Below, piece after piece: positions 50,319-60,157 of a DNA stretch of 64,000 nt. The position numbers were made by a program, and so were the translations under genes. The notes below the pieces were generated by a model. The model saw only the letters and a program-made list of their open reading frames with translations, did not search any database and was not told the DNA's origin. Positions within the stretch are counted from its first letter, which is position 1; every line of letters begins with the position of its first letter. Source of the stretch: Paenibacillus_AA sp045062745 (lineage in GTDB: Bacteria > Bacillota > Bacilli > Paenibacillales > NBRC-103111). Location: assembly GCF_045062745.1 (NCBI RefSeq), contig NZ_JBJGED010000036.1, positions 1-64,000 of the forward strand, in the 5' to 3' direction.

Positions 50319-51613
50319 AGAAAATTAACTCCCTGCTTTTGTTTACGTTTAATATTTGTAATTATTTCAATCAAAACAATTGGGAGTATTCCATATTTAA
50401 AGAAAGGGCTAAAAATATTCGCCAGATCTGCTCGGTTAGAGTAAAGCATAACACTTATCAAAAGCAAATATAGTACAAATCTATAATTACTTTTATTGCT
50501 TTTAAAATAGAACCATTTAACAAATAATGCAATAAAAACATACCATATAACAATTCCTATTATTCCGAAATTCAAATAACCTTCGCCGACTAGTGTAAAT
50601 CCCATACCTGAGGTAGAGGTTTTCCAAAAAGTAGATTGATTCCAGTATACTGCACTAAAATTATTGATATTGAAAGGATTTACGTTTAATAAATCAAATG
50701 GACTTAATAAATCATATATTAAAGTTGATCCCAATCTGTAGTTCCACAAATCTTGCATTAACAATAAATAGTTTAGATTAAAGGAAGCAGCATAAAATTC
50801 TGAATACAGAATATCAATAAAAAAACTCCTTTCAGGGCTAGTTACAGCAATAAATCCATTGGCTATGAACATTTTTAATGGTGACATAATAGCCACTAAT
50901 GACAAACCTAATATCCCCATAACTGTAAAAGTACTTATTTTAATTTTTTTATACGTTACATTGTATAGAAATACATATGTAAGAATATATTTTAGAACTA
51001 CTGATCGATCTCCGCTAGCCAGAAATGCTAAACTTAAAACCATCAACCCAATTGAAAAATGCCAAATACGAATTTTCGCTGTTGCCTTGGGTTGTAAATA
51101 CAGGAAAATGGAAGGAATTATCAATCCATTACTAGCAAACCTTCCCATTACAATGAAAAAGTTGTTTGATTGTGCAATGCTTATTTTTGTGGTGTAACCA
51201 AGTGAAACGATAAATATAACTTGCAATAATGTCAGTAAGATTGTAACTACATATAAAATAACAATGATTAACTCACTCTTTTTTGTAAGTAGCAACTTAT
51301 TATAACTAACCTGTTTGTTTCCTGTAGTAACGATGAATACGCATAAGGCTAGCCATTCAAGCAATAACGTTTCTTTGGTAAAATAATATTCCGTAGCCCC
51401 CAAAATGAATAGGAGCGGAAATGAAATAGAATATATAGTAAATACAGGAACAAACCACACAAAGGGGTGCAATATATCAAAATCTATTGAATAGAAACAT
51501 ATGAAAGTAAGTATAATAAATGAAAGTATACTAATAACACTACTATCTAATAATAATTGAATTAATGTAGCTATTCCCATGAAGAAATATACAAAAAACA
51601 TACTCTTTTTCAC
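50315..51613 (-). CDS. O-antigen polymerase-like membrane protein (Wzy-like)
   Basis: A protein of about 432 residues with 10-12 membrane helices and one large loop. There is no Wzy_C motif; the family (capsular polysaccharide polymerase type) is recognised mainly by topology and by the neighbouring Wzx gene. The frame stays open for 14 codons upstream, overlapping the glycosyltransferase gene, but GGGGGA before a GTG favours VKKSMFFVYFF as start. Confidence 0.72.
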   Translation of the reverse strand: MKKSMFFVYFFMGIATLIQLLLDSSVISILSFIILTFICFYSIDFDILHPFVWFVPVFTIYSISFPLLFILGATEYYFTKETLLLEWLALCVFIVTTGNKQVSYNKLLLTKKSELIIVILYVVTILLTLLQVIFIVSLGYTTKISIAQSNNFFIVMGRFASNGLIIPSIFLYLQPKATAKIRIWHFSIGLMVLSLAFLASGDRSVVLKYILTYVFLYNVTYKKIKISTFTVMGILGLSLVAIMSPLKMFIANGFIAVTSPERSFFIDILYSEFYAASFNLNYLLLMQDLWNYRLGSTLIYDLLSPFDLLNVNPFNINNFSAVYWNQSTFWKTSTSGMGFTLVGEGYLNFGIIGIVIWYVFIALFVKWFYFKSNKSNYRFVLYLLLISVMLYSNRADLANIFSPFFKYGILPIVLIEIITNIKRKQKQGVNFL

Positions 51614-51644
51614 GTTTTCCCCCGGTATATCGCCAATAGCACAA

Positions 51645-52847
51645 TTAGGTTCCATAATTATTTACCATTTCTTTTTTACAATACTTCGAAAACTCGTCAT
51701 AAAAATTATTTCTTTGTTTACTTAACAATTCGTTTGAATATCTTTTCGCAACCTCGAAATTTCTTTTTGCACATACCTGCTGTTTTTCTTTATTAATAAT
51801 AATTTCTTCAATTTTGTAGGTTAGCTGTTTATAATTTTTTGCATTAAATAAATTATCTGAATCTAATAGTTCTGACATACCTCCACCTTCCCATGAACCA
51901 AGCGCTGGACAAGCACGGCTCATCGCCTCAATCATTGAACGAGGCAAGCCCTCAGTCATACTTGGCATGATATATAAATCCAAGTTATCAAGCCAATTTA
52001 ATACAGGCTGACCAGAAGGAAGCACCCCACAAAACTCTACTTTATCTAACACTCCTAGTTTAGATGCCAGATCTTTCCACTTGGCTTCGTTCCCCCCACC
52101 GAGACAACGTAAACGTATGTCATATGAAGAGTTTTTAAACTCAGCAATGGCTCTAATTGCTGATTCATGCCCTTTATATGCTACCTTCATTGAACCAATC
52201 AATCCAAGAATTATTGGTTTGTTCAAGTCAAATGATTTTATCTTATCTAATCTTTTTTGCAAAACAAAATCTTCAGCTGATGGGATGATTACATTTGAAA
52301 GTCCATCACCCCTCACTCCTTTTGTTGGATATTTTTTTTGTAAGAAAAACTTTGTTACATACAAAACGTATGGCGCCTTTTTTATGTAATGATGCGTTAA
52401 TGTGTACATTACTGGAGCAGCAAGTTTACCTTGCATATTTCCATAATTGTTAAAGCCGTCCCATGGACATCCACATAATTCAACTAGCCAAGGCTTCCCT
52501 TGCTTTATACATTCTCGTGCAGCAATAAAACCTTGGACAGTTGGGAAATGTATAATACAACAATCTACCTCTGAAACCAGTTTTTTTACTGCCTTACTAA
52601 TTTGAAAATATTCCAGAAAATATTGAGAAATATTATGAAACGATGGATTTTCTACTATATGAATCTTTTTGTTATTTACTTGAATAAATGTATTTACATC
52701 ACCTTCAACTATCCTTCCCATATAAAAAACCTCATCAAAGTTTGACAAATACCTAGTGAAATTACGCTCTAGAGTCGCACTGCCATTGACATAATACATA
52801 TCTTTATGTTTATTAATACGGTAGTCACTAATAACAGCTACCTTCAT
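51645..52847 (-). CDS. Glycosyltransferase, GT4-like
   Basis: A 400-residue GT-B enzyme. It starts MKVAVISDYRINKHK. LGLIGSMKVAYKGHESAIRAI opens the donor domain, and IMPSMTEGLPRSMIEAMSRACPALGSWEGG is the E-x7-E donor region. It overlaps the next gene upstream. Donor unknown. Confidence 0.87.
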   Translation of the reverse strand: MKVAVISDYRINKHKDMYYVNGSATLERNFTRYLSNFDEVFYMGRIVEGDVNTFIQVNNKKIHIVENPSFHNISQYFLEYFQISKAVKKLVSEVDCCIIHFPTVQGFIAARECIKQGKPWLVELCGCPWDGFNNYGNMQGKLAAPVMYTLTHHYIKKAPYVLYVTKFFLQKKYPTKGVRGDGLSNVIIPSAEDFVLQKRLDKIKSFDLNKPIILGLIGSMKVAYKGHESAIRAIAEFKNSSYDIRLRCLGGGNEAKWKDLASKLGVLDKVEFCGVLPSGQPVLNWLDNLDLYIMPSMTEGLPRSMIEAMSRACPALGSWEGGGMSELLDSDNLFNAKNYKQLTYKIEEIIINKEKQQVCAKRNFEVAKRYSNELLSKQRNNFYDEFSKYCKKEMVNNYGT

Positions 52848-52851
52848 ATGT

Positions 52852-53970
52852 TCACACACTTCTTTCTACGTAAAACCGTTGAAGTTTATCAGCTACGTAT
52901 TGTGAGTCATAGCCCTTAATTAGTAGATTATTTGGATTTAGTAGTGTTCTATTATATTTTTCTTTTTTTCTTAAAACAGTATCAGCCCACTTTTCAGTAT
53001 TAGCTTGGAGACTAATAAATTCAATAAGACCAGAACCTATATCCACCTCCCTTGGGATTGATGCGGAGACAACACTTGGTAAGTTTGATGCTTGTGCTTC
53101 TATTATCACCATCCCCAAACCCTCATAAATTGATGGAAATAAGAAAACATCGAAAGCTTGCATTAACTCGTTTACATCATTGCGGACACCTAAAAATTTG
53201 ACTGCATGTTTTAGCCCTAGTACATCTACCTTCTTCTCAATTTTTGATCTTAATTCACCCTCACCAACTAAACAAAGTAATGAATTTTCGTTTTTTTCAT
53301 ATATTTTTTTAAAAATATCAATAAGAAATTCATGATTTTTCGGTTCTCTAAATCCCCCAACATGACCAATAATATAAGTATCACCATTATCACACAGCGA
53401 TTTTCGTTTGATACTTCGTATTTTTTCATTAAATTTGTAACCTTCAGAATCGATTCCATTATTAATAACTAAAAAACTTGCTTTTTTACCAAATAGCCAT
53501 TCGCCTGCTTTGTTTGAGCATGCAAATAGATCTGTTGCAGATCTATTAATAAATAATTTATTATATTGTTTGTAGAGGTAGCCTATATAACCACCAAAAG
53601 CTTGCGTTGAATTTTTTGTACTATGACTATGTGCTATTCTAACTGGAACACCATACTTTTTTGCTATTGGAAGAAAAAAACCACTCCACGTATTCATGTG
53701 ACAATGTACTATATTATATTCAGGATGTGTTTCAAAAAATTGTTTTACAATTCTCCGGTAGTTAATATATCCTATCGTTGAAATATGAGGAAGATTATGA
53801 ATCATGCCTCCTAAAGAAATAATCTCTTCGTCGTAATCTCCAACTTCTTGTCTAGTCATAAGAAAATCGAATTGTACCTTGCTACGATTAACTTTACGAT
53901 AGGTGTTCATAATGAAAGTTTCCAAACCACCGCGATCCATAGCGGATACAATGTGTAGTACTTTGATCAA
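52852..53970 (-). CDS. Glycosyltransferase, GT4 family
   Basis: About 372 residues. KVLHIVSAMDRGGLETFIMN is the GG-x-E N-terminal motif. YIIGHVGGFREPKNHEFLIDI and FLFPSIYEGLGMVIIEAQASNLPSV mark the donor half. Such enzymes occur in Gram-positive capsule loci (CapM/EpsF type). TTG start with GGTGA upstream. Confidence 0.88.
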   Translation of the reverse strand: MIKVLHIVSAMDRGGLETFIMNTYRKVNRSKVQFDFLMTRQEVGDYDEEIISLGGMIHNLPHISTIGYINYRRIVKQFFETHPEYNIVHCHMNTWSGFFLPIAKKYGVPVRIAHSHSTKNSTQAFGGYIGYLYKQYNKLFINRSATDLFACSNKAGEWLFGKKASFLVINNGIDSEGYKFNEKIRSIKRKSLCDNGDTYIIGHVGGFREPKNHEFLIDIFKKIYEKNENSLLCLVGEGELRSKIEKKVDVLGLKHAVKFLGVRNDVNELMQAFDVFLFPSIYEGLGMVIIEAQASNLPSVVSASIPREVDIGSGLIEFISLQANTEKWADTVLRKKEKYNRTLLNPNNLLIKGYDSQYVADKLQRFYVERSV

Positions 53971-54013
53971 AGTTATCACCAACTATAAAATTTATTGAAT
54001 AAGGAGTAACTTT

Positions 54014-54300
54014 TTAGTTACTTGACTCGCACACCAAGGCGACACTATTCGCAGGTATTGACTTAACAACAACAGGATTGCACCCAATATGTTGTTTCCA
54101 ATAGTAATTAGACCAATTATTTTGGCTACTGCACCGATTATGGCATCATCTCCAATAACAGAACGAAATATTTGAAGTTTTTATTGTACTTAGGTTATGA
54201 ATATCATTCTTTTCAGGAGTCGTACCAATAGTAACATGTTGATATATAATTCCTATTAAACTGCAAGCCCAAGTCCATTATGGGGAAAATAAAGGTTTTT
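54014..54300 (-). pseudogene. Hexapeptide-repeat acetyltransferase remnant (serine acetyltransferase-like)
   Basis: The minus strand reads, with at least two frame changes, LYFPHNGLGLAV, IIYQHVTIGT, VIGDDAIIGAVAKIIGLITIGNN and VVVKSIPANSVAL. This is the order of left-handed beta-helix blocks in CysE-like O-acetyltransferases. Frameshifts and stops make it inactive. It occupies the 450-bp gap before the epimerase gene; the rest of the gap shows no other gene. Confidence 0.72.
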
Positions 54301-54428
54301 CGAACTTGAATTTTTTAGTGTTTTGTCACAATCAATGACAACTTTAAAAAAGTCTTGGAATAAAAGGAGCTTTCTCAAATGAGTGATCGGGAGAGAAAAT
54401 ACCTATCCTATGTTCATCTGTGACTGCC

Positions 54429-55406
54429 TCATTTTAAATTCTCTTTATACCATTCCACAGCATGCTTAAACCCACGAATAAAATCCCAGTCCGGTGAATA
54501 TCCAATCTTCTGTTTAGCCTTAGATATATCAGCTAAGCTGTGCCGAATATCACCATATCTTGATTCAAGATACTTTGGCTCAATATTTATTTCAAGTAAC
54601 TGACACATTAAATTATATATTTGATTGACAGTAAACCTCTCACCAAAAGCTATGTTGTATGCTTGTCCTGCAGCTTCTTTAGGAGCAACGCAGGCTTTTA
54701 TATTAGCCTCAATTACATTTTCAATATAGGTAAAGTCACGGCTTTGTTCCCCGTCACCATAAATTTCAACTTGTTCTCCGGCTTTTAACGCTTTAATAAA
54801 TTTCGGTATTACTGCAGCATATTGAGAATCAGGGTCTTGTCGACGTCCAAATACATTGAAATATCTTAGCCCAATACACTCTAATCCGTAAATCTCTGTA
54901 TATAACTTACCATACATTTCATCCACTTTTTTTGTTAATGAGTATGGTGATAATAGATTCCCTTCGGCACCTTCCTTTTTAGGGAGTGTTGGGGAATCAC
55001 CATAGACAGATGATGATGATGCGTATACGAATCGTTTTACTCCGGCTATCCGAGCTGCTTCCATCATTACAGAGGTTCCTTTAATATTATTTTCTACGTA
55101 GAGTAGTGGTTGTGCCAATGAGCGAGGAACTGAGCCTAAAGCAGCTTGATTGAATACATAATCAACATCTTCACATACAGCAAGACAAGCTTCAATATCA
55201 CATATGTCACCTTTAATAAAAGAATAGTTCGGATCATTTATAAATTCATCTATATTCTTTTGCAATCCTCTCGACAGATTGTCAAATCCACGTACCCTGA
55301 CTCCCTTTTTGAGCAACGCCTCTACAAGGTTAGCTCCGATAAATCCAGCAGCCCCAGTTACTACAACCGTTGTATTTTCTTTAAAATTGATCTCAGAATA
55401 TCCCAT
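54429..55406 (-). CDS. UDP-HexNAc 4-epimerase (WbpP/TviC-like)
   Basis: A 325-residue extended SDR. VVVTGAAGFIGANLVEALL binds NAD. NQAALGSVPRSLAQPLLY, YASSSSVYGDS, YSLTKKVDEMY (Y-x3-K) and LRYFNVFGRRQDPDSQYAAVIPKF are close to WbpP/TviC, which interconverts UDP-GlcNAc(A) and UDP-GalNAc(A). With the 6-dehydrogenase gene ending 2 bp upstream of it, it forms the same pair as TviB-TviC of the Vi capsule. GGAGGTTGTAGA precedes the ATG. Confidence 0.88.
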   Translation of the reverse strand: MGYSEINFKENTTVVVTGAAGFIGANLVEALLKKGVRVRGFDNLSRGLQKNIDEFINDPNYSFIKGDICDIEACLAVCEDVDYVFNQAALGSVPRSLAQPLLYVENNIKGTSVMMEAARIAGVKRFVYASSSSVYGDSPTLPKKEGAEGNLLSPYSLTKKVDEMYGKLYTEIYGLECIGLRYFNVFGRRQDPDSQYAAVIPKFIKALKAGEQVEIYGDGEQSRDFTYIENVIEANIKACVAPKEAAGQAYNIAFGERFTVNQIYNLMCQLLEINIEPKYLESRYGDIRHSLADISKAKQKIGYSPDWDFIRGFKHAVEWYKENLK

Positions 55407-55407
55407 T

Positions 55408-56691
55408 CTACAACCTCCAATAACTAAGTCCTGCTTTATTAGCTTCTACTGAATAAAAAATGCCCTTAATATCAACGAATACTGTCGCTGTTTTAGCTAA
55501 CATATCCTTAATTTCATCAATAGTTAATTTAGTATATTCATTATGATTCACTGCTACAATTACAGAATCCACCAAAGGTGGATTCTTAGTCAGACTAATG
55601 CCGTATTCACGCTGTACTTCTTCAGTGTCTGCATGGGGGTCCATAATAAAGACTTGAGTTCCATATTCTTTCAATTCCTTTACGATATCAAAAACCTTTG
55701 AATTTCGCACATCAGGAACATTCTCTTTAAAAGTTGCACCAAGAATGAGAACTTTTGATCCTTTTATATTCGTATTATCTGCAATCATTAATTTAATTGT
55801 CTTCTCGGCTATGTACTTACCCATGTAATCATTAATTTTCCGGCCTGAAAGTATTACTTCAGGAACATACCCAAGTTCTTTTGCCTTGAATGTTAAATAA
55901 TAAGGGTCAACACCTATACAGTGACCACCAACAAGGCCAGGTATAAATCTAAGAAAATTCCATTTTGTGCTCGCGGCAGCTAGGACCTCTTGCGTATCGA
56001 TATTCATTTTATTAAATATAATAGAAAGCTCATTCATAAATGCTATGTTAATATCACGCTGAGCATTCTCAATTACTTTAGCAGCTTCCGCAACTTTAAT
56101 TGAATTCGCCTTGTATACACCGGCTTCAATTATCATACTGTATGTATCAGAAATAATTTCCAAGCTTGACTCATCCATTCCTGATACTATTTTCACTATT
56201 TTTTCAAGGCGGTGATCCTTATCACCAGGATTAATTCTTTCAGGTGAATAACCAACCTTGAAATCAATTCCACATACTAAACCGGATTCCTTTTCCAAAA
56301 CAGGAACACATTCTTCTTCTGTAACACCGGGATAGACAGTGGACTCAAAAACCACAATTGAATTCTCTTTTAAATTCCGCCCTACTATTCTAGATGCCGT
56401 AATAATTGGAGATAAATCCGGATTATTATGCTGATCAACCGGAGTCGGGACTGCAACAATAATAAATGAAGCATTTCTTAATTCAATGGGGTCAAAAGTA
56501 AAGTTTATGCCACTTTCTTTAATTGCTACATCTCCGACTTCCTTTGTAAGATCAATACCATCTCGATATAATTCTATTTTTCTTTTATTTAAATCGAATC
56601 CGATTACATTAAATCTTTTTGAGAATGCTACAGCTAGTGGAAGTCCAACGTAACCTAATCCTACTACTGCGATTGTTTTAATCTCCTTCAC
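55408..56691 (-). CDS. UDP-HexNAc 6-dehydrogenase (TviB/WbpO-like)
   Basis: A 427-residue nucleotide-sugar dehydrogenase. AVVGLGYVGLPLAVAFSK binds NAD. AVPTPVDQHNNPDL, ESTVYPGVTEE and the catalytic Cys in PGLVGGHCIGVDPYYLTFKA are standard. STKWNFLRFIPGL is typical of the TviB/WbpO subgroup that oxidises N-acetylhexosamine rather than UDP-glucose. The product would be a UDP-HexNAc uronic acid. GTG start, overlapping the upstream glycosyltransferase by 14 bp. Confidence 0.9.
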   Translation of the reverse strand: MKEIKTIAVVGLGYVGLPLAVAFSKRFNVIGFDLNKRKIELYRDGIDLTKEVGDVAIKESGINFTFDPIELRNASFIIVAVPTPVDQHNNPDLSPIITASRIVGRNLKENSIVVFESTVYPGVTEEECVPVLEKESGLVCGIDFKVGYSPERINPGDKDHRLEKIVKIVSGMDESSLEIISDTYSMIIEAGVYKANSIKVAEAAKVIENAQRDINIAFMNELSIIFNKMNIDTQEVLAAASTKWNFLRFIPGLVGGHCIGVDPYYLTFKAKELGYVPEVILSGRKINDYMGKYIAEKTIKLMIADNTNIKGSKVLILGATFKENVPDVRNSKVFDIVKELKEYGTQVFIMDPHADTEEVQREYGISLTKNPPLVDSVIVAVNHNEYTKLTIDEIKDMLAKTATVFVDIKGIFYSVEANKAGLSYWRL

Positions 56692-57817
56692 ACTGCACCT
56701 CAGGTTTTTGCGAAATCCCCATGGAATTTAGCATAATATTATTAACCTTGAAAACATCGTATTTATCCCTACAGATCTCCAAGCTTTTTTCTCCCATAAT
56801 AGAAATGCATTCTGAGTTTTCAATGAAATAAATCATTTTTTCGACAAGTTTGCTAACACTTTTGACTGGTACTAAAAAGCCATTAATACCATCTAAAACC
56901 GTTTCTCGGCATCCTGGTGTGTCAGTCGTAATGATCGGCAATCCCGAAGCCATTGCCTCAAGTACACTTCGAGGAGTACCTTCACGATATGAAGGTAAAA
57001 CATAAACAGATGAGTCAGCCAAATATGGACGCACATCACTTGTTTCGCCTAAGTATTCGATACTTCCATCATCAATAAATGGTTGTAGATCTTCCATCTT
57101 TAATGCTGTTGGATTAATATCAAACTGCCCTAGAAGTCGGAACTTTGCGTCAGGGTATTTTTCCTTAGTAATTTTCGCCGCCTGCACAAATTCCATAATT
57201 CCTTTATCACGTATCATTCTACCTATTAAAAGAAATACTGGTTTTACAGAAAGCGTATGAGGTGTAAACATTTCCATGTTTACACCTGATCCATTAACAA
57301 GTACTACTCTTTTCTGTTGTATTAAGCGCAATTTCACAAATTCATTTGCATCATCTTTATTTTGAAAAAACGTCTTTTTACTAATCTTTAGAGCAAGTGC
57401 TATTATCGGGAATGCCAAGATCTTTACAAAAAATGTTTTTTTCTTTCTAGAAATAAATAATGTACCTGCGCCGTTAATTACACAGAAAATACTTTTTACT
57501 CTAGCCAGCCAAGCCGAAATAACACAAGCAGTTAATATTTTTATACCGTAAATTAAAACTAGATCAGCACTCTGAGCCTTAATTTCTTTACTTACCGTAA
57601 ATAATGCTATTATTTCTTTTAGAGGATTCACATTAACCCTATCAATACTTATTTGTTGATAACCACACCCTAATCTATTGTAATCAGAGACAAAATCACC
57701 TGGTGACTCAGGTCCCATAATGGTTAAGTCATGACCATTATCCACGAGCGATTTTATTAGTTCATACCTGAATTTCAATAACTTATCGGCATAAGCAGAA
57801 ATTAATAATATTTTCAT
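56678..57817 (-). CDS. Glycosyltransferase, GT4 family
   Basis: A 379-residue GT-B enzyme. It starts MKILLISAYADKLLKFRYEL. LLIGRMIRDKGIMEFVQAA opens the donor domain, and VLPSYREGTPRSVLEAMASGLPIITTDTPG is the E-x7-E site. Related proteins add the second sugar in several capsule loci (PglA/WbpT-like), here possibly after the PglC-like step. Confidence 0.9.
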   Translation of the reverse strand: MKILLISAYADKLLKFRYELIKSLVDNGHDLTIMGPESPGDFVSDYNRLGCGYQQISIDRVNVNPLKEIIALFTVSKEIKAQSADLVLIYGIKILTACVISAWLARVKSIFCVINGAGTLFISRKKKTFFVKILAFPIIALALKISKKTFFQNKDDANEFVKLRLIQQKRVVLVNGSGVNMEMFTPHTLSVKPVFLLIGRMIRDKGIMEFVQAAKITKEKYPDAKFRLLGQFDINPTALKMEDLQPFIDDGSIEYLGETSDVRPYLADSSVYVLPSYREGTPRSVLEAMASGLPIITTDTPGCRETVLDGINGFLVPVKSVSKLVEKMIYFIENSECISIMGEKSLEICRDKYDVFKVNNIMLNSMGISQKPEVQCEGD

Positions 57818-57856
57818 AACACTTTATGTTCCCCTCAAAACCAGATATATTTTTTG

Positions 57857-59047
57857 TTATCTATCTAGGTTAATACTAATTTTCCGCACAGCTTTCTCGC
57901 ATATATCCATTGCTTGCTTAGCGGTATCTGCTTCCGCAATGATGAAACCTATCCTGTCAGAACTATTCGTTAACTCATTAACAACATCACCTTCACCCTT
58001 AGTTATACACACTTCAATAATCCCTTTAATTTTTTTAACATTCTCTACCCCATCAATACTTTTAATCTTACCGTTTGTACTGCTAATAAATTTAATAGCT
58101 GAGCTTCTGTTGAATTTCGGCGTTATGTCAGGAATGCCCCCTAATGCCAAAAATATACACGCTTCCACCATGTTAACACCAGTAGCAAGAGGAACTAAAT
58201 GAGATGTAATGTTATCTCCACCTAATCTTGCACCTAGTTCAACTACTTTTGCCCCATGATCTGTTACAATAACCTCAACATGCGCTGCACCGTTATCAAT
58301 ACCAAGAGCATTTACTGCTTTAATTGCAATGTCTTTAATTTCTTCCTTTATGTCCTCGTGCAGTGTAGACTGAATAGAATGTCCTATTTCTACAAAATAG
58401 GGAGAACCACTAGTTTGCTTATCCGTAATAGCAATTACATGAGTTATATTATTAATTGTAATGGTTTCAACGCTAACTTCTGGACCTTTCATATATTCCT
58501 CTATTACTAACTCACCTGACCGAGAATAGCTTTTGCTATATTTATAAGCTTTTTCAATTTCATTTATATCAGTTAATAAATATACCCCGCGGCTTCCAGA
58601 ACTATCGGCAGGCTTAACAATTTTTTTACCATCAATCGCCTTGCAAGCACTTTTATATTCCAAAAAACTATTCGCAGTATAAAATGCCGGTATTGGAACT
58701 CCACAACTCTTCAATCGCTCTCTCATTCTCGCTTTATCGGTCGCAACAATTGCCGTATCAGGTGTTATTGTTAGTAACCCTAGTTCTTGCCCGACCATTG
58801 CAACTGTGCGCATAGGAAAATCAGTTGCAAGTGTCATTATTCCATCTATATGTAACTCCTTCGCTTTAGCAACTACAGATTCAATATCATTAGTGCTAAT
58901 CGCATAGAATTCATCAGCAAAATTCCTTCCAACAGCGTCAATGTCTTTATCCACCACTATTACATGATATCCCAATTCTATTGCTCTAGTAATGGCGGGT
59001 AATTGCAATTGACTTGCACCGAGAATCATTATTTTTTTTTGTTTCAT
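57857..59047 (-). CDS. ATP-grasp family carboxylate-amine ligase
   Basis: A 396-residue paralogue of the protein at 36348-37532. It has MILGASQLQLPAITRAIELG at the start, KKIVKPADSSGSRGVYLL as the ATP loop, and VELGARLGGDNITSHLVPLATGVNMVEA with the metal-binding Glu. Like its paralogue it lies near a PLP-enzyme gene (59049). A shared role in attaching an acid to an amino sugar is a reasonable guess, not a demonstration. Confidence 0.85.
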   Translation of the reverse strand: MKQKKIMILGASQLQLPAITRAIELGYHVIVVDKDIDAVGRNFADEFYAISTNDIESVVAKAKELHIDGIMTLATDFPMRTVAMVGQELGLLTITPDTAIVATDKARMRERLKSCGVPIPAFYTANSFLEYKSACKAIDGKKIVKPADSSGSRGVYLLTDINEIEKAYKYSKSYSRSGELVIEEYMKGPEVSVETITINNITHVIAITDKQTSGSPYFVEIGHSIQSTLHEDIKEEIKDIAIKAVNALGIDNGAAHVEVIVTDHGAKVVELGARLGGDNITSHLVPLATGVNMVEACIFLALGGIPDITPKFNRSSAIKFISSTNGKIKSIDGVENVKKIKGIIEVCITKGEGDVVNELTNSSDRIGFIIAEADTAKQAMDICEKAVRKISINLDR

Positions 59048-59048
59048 A

Positions 59049-60125
59049 TCAACTTCTCCCAGTAAACTTCCTAATTACATTTGAAATGTATTCCATATCA
59101 TACATTGAGTATCGTTGATCACAAGGAATAGCTAGGATACTGTCAGATAGATACGCAGATTCATAATAATTATCATAAACAAATTCCGGTAATGGCCATA
59201 AAACTGGGCAATATATTCCATTATTAGCGAGCCATGCTTGAAGTTTATCCCTGTTATTATCTACAAGTATTGGAAAACAAAAGGGGCTTTCGTTATTTGC
59301 TAATGTCTTTAATATAGGACTACAAATACTTCGATCAAGTAAGTTAAACAGAGCATTAAAGTTTTCCACTCGTTTTATTTTCAATTGAGCAATATTTAAT
59401 TTATTGATTAATGAAAGAGAGAATTCAGATATACCTACAACAGGTCTGTTTATTTCCAGAGAATGTTCAGCGCTCAGTAACAACTCTCTATACTGAGTTT
59501 TGAGATTCTGGTCTCTACTTAAGAGATAGTCATTTTTTAATCGTAATGCTTCCTTTCTATTCTTATAAAACAAATTATCCGAAAATTCTATATTATTAAG
59601 GAAATGTGATCTGCAATTTATTGCAATAGCTCCATCCGGTAAAGCAAACCATTTTCTCAGACTCGCTATTATATAGTCAGATTCAATCATCATCAGTTCG
59701 TTGAAATAATTGTGTGAACAATCAGTAATCACAACTATCTTTTGTGAATGTTTTCTTGCTAAGGATACAACTTCTTGGTTTTTATCCATTCCAAACCAAT
59801 CTATAACAAGTATAACATCTGGCTCTTTTCCAAGTGCTTCTGCAAATTCTTTCAAATTCGGGTTAAAATCTCGGTCTATACTAAAATATTCAACAGAGTA
59901 ACCTTTTTTCAAAAACGGCTCCAGCATTGAATTACAAATATATGTTGGGAGCAATGCGACTTTTGTTCTGGGTGTGATTTCATCCAAAACAAATCCTATA
60001 GCTTCTCTTCCACTTCTAGTATAAACGTAATCAGTGTAGGGTTTTTTAATAATGTTAATATTACTTTGCGATTGTTCATTTATACTTAATGGTAGATGGA
60101 ACTCACTACCAATTTCATTCAACAA
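59049..60125 (-). CDS. PLP-dependent aminotransferase-like protein (DegT-related, divergent)
   Basis: A 358-residue protein with aminotransferase fold features: YTRSGREAIGFVLDEI near residue 37, LLPTYICNSMLEPFLKKGY, VITDCSHNYFNE as the Asp-containing block, and ASLRKWFALPDGAIA, where the Lys could form the Schiff base. It is too divergent to name a substrate. TTG start. The ATP-grasp gene follows it with only a 1-bp gap, so the two are likely coupled. Confidence 0.7.
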   Translation of the reverse strand: MLNEIGSEFHLPLSINEQSQSNINIIKKPYTDYVYTRSGREAIGFVLDEITPRTKVALLPTYICNSMLEPFLKKGYSVEYFSIDRDFNPNLKEFAEALGKEPDVILVIDWFGMDKNQEVVSLARKHSQKIVVITDCSHNYFNELMMIESDYIIASLRKWFALPDGAIAINCRSHFLNNIEFSDNLFYKNRKEALRLKNDYLLSRDQNLKTQYRELLLSAEHSLEINRPVVGISEFSLSLINKLNIAQLKIKRVENFNALFNLLDRSICSPILKTLANNESPFCFPILVDNNRDKLQAWLANNGIYCPVLWPLPEFVYDNYYESAYLSDSILAIPCDQRYSMYDMEYISNVIRKFTGRS

Positions 60126-60157
60126 TTTTCATCACCGACATTCATGGATATTATGGA

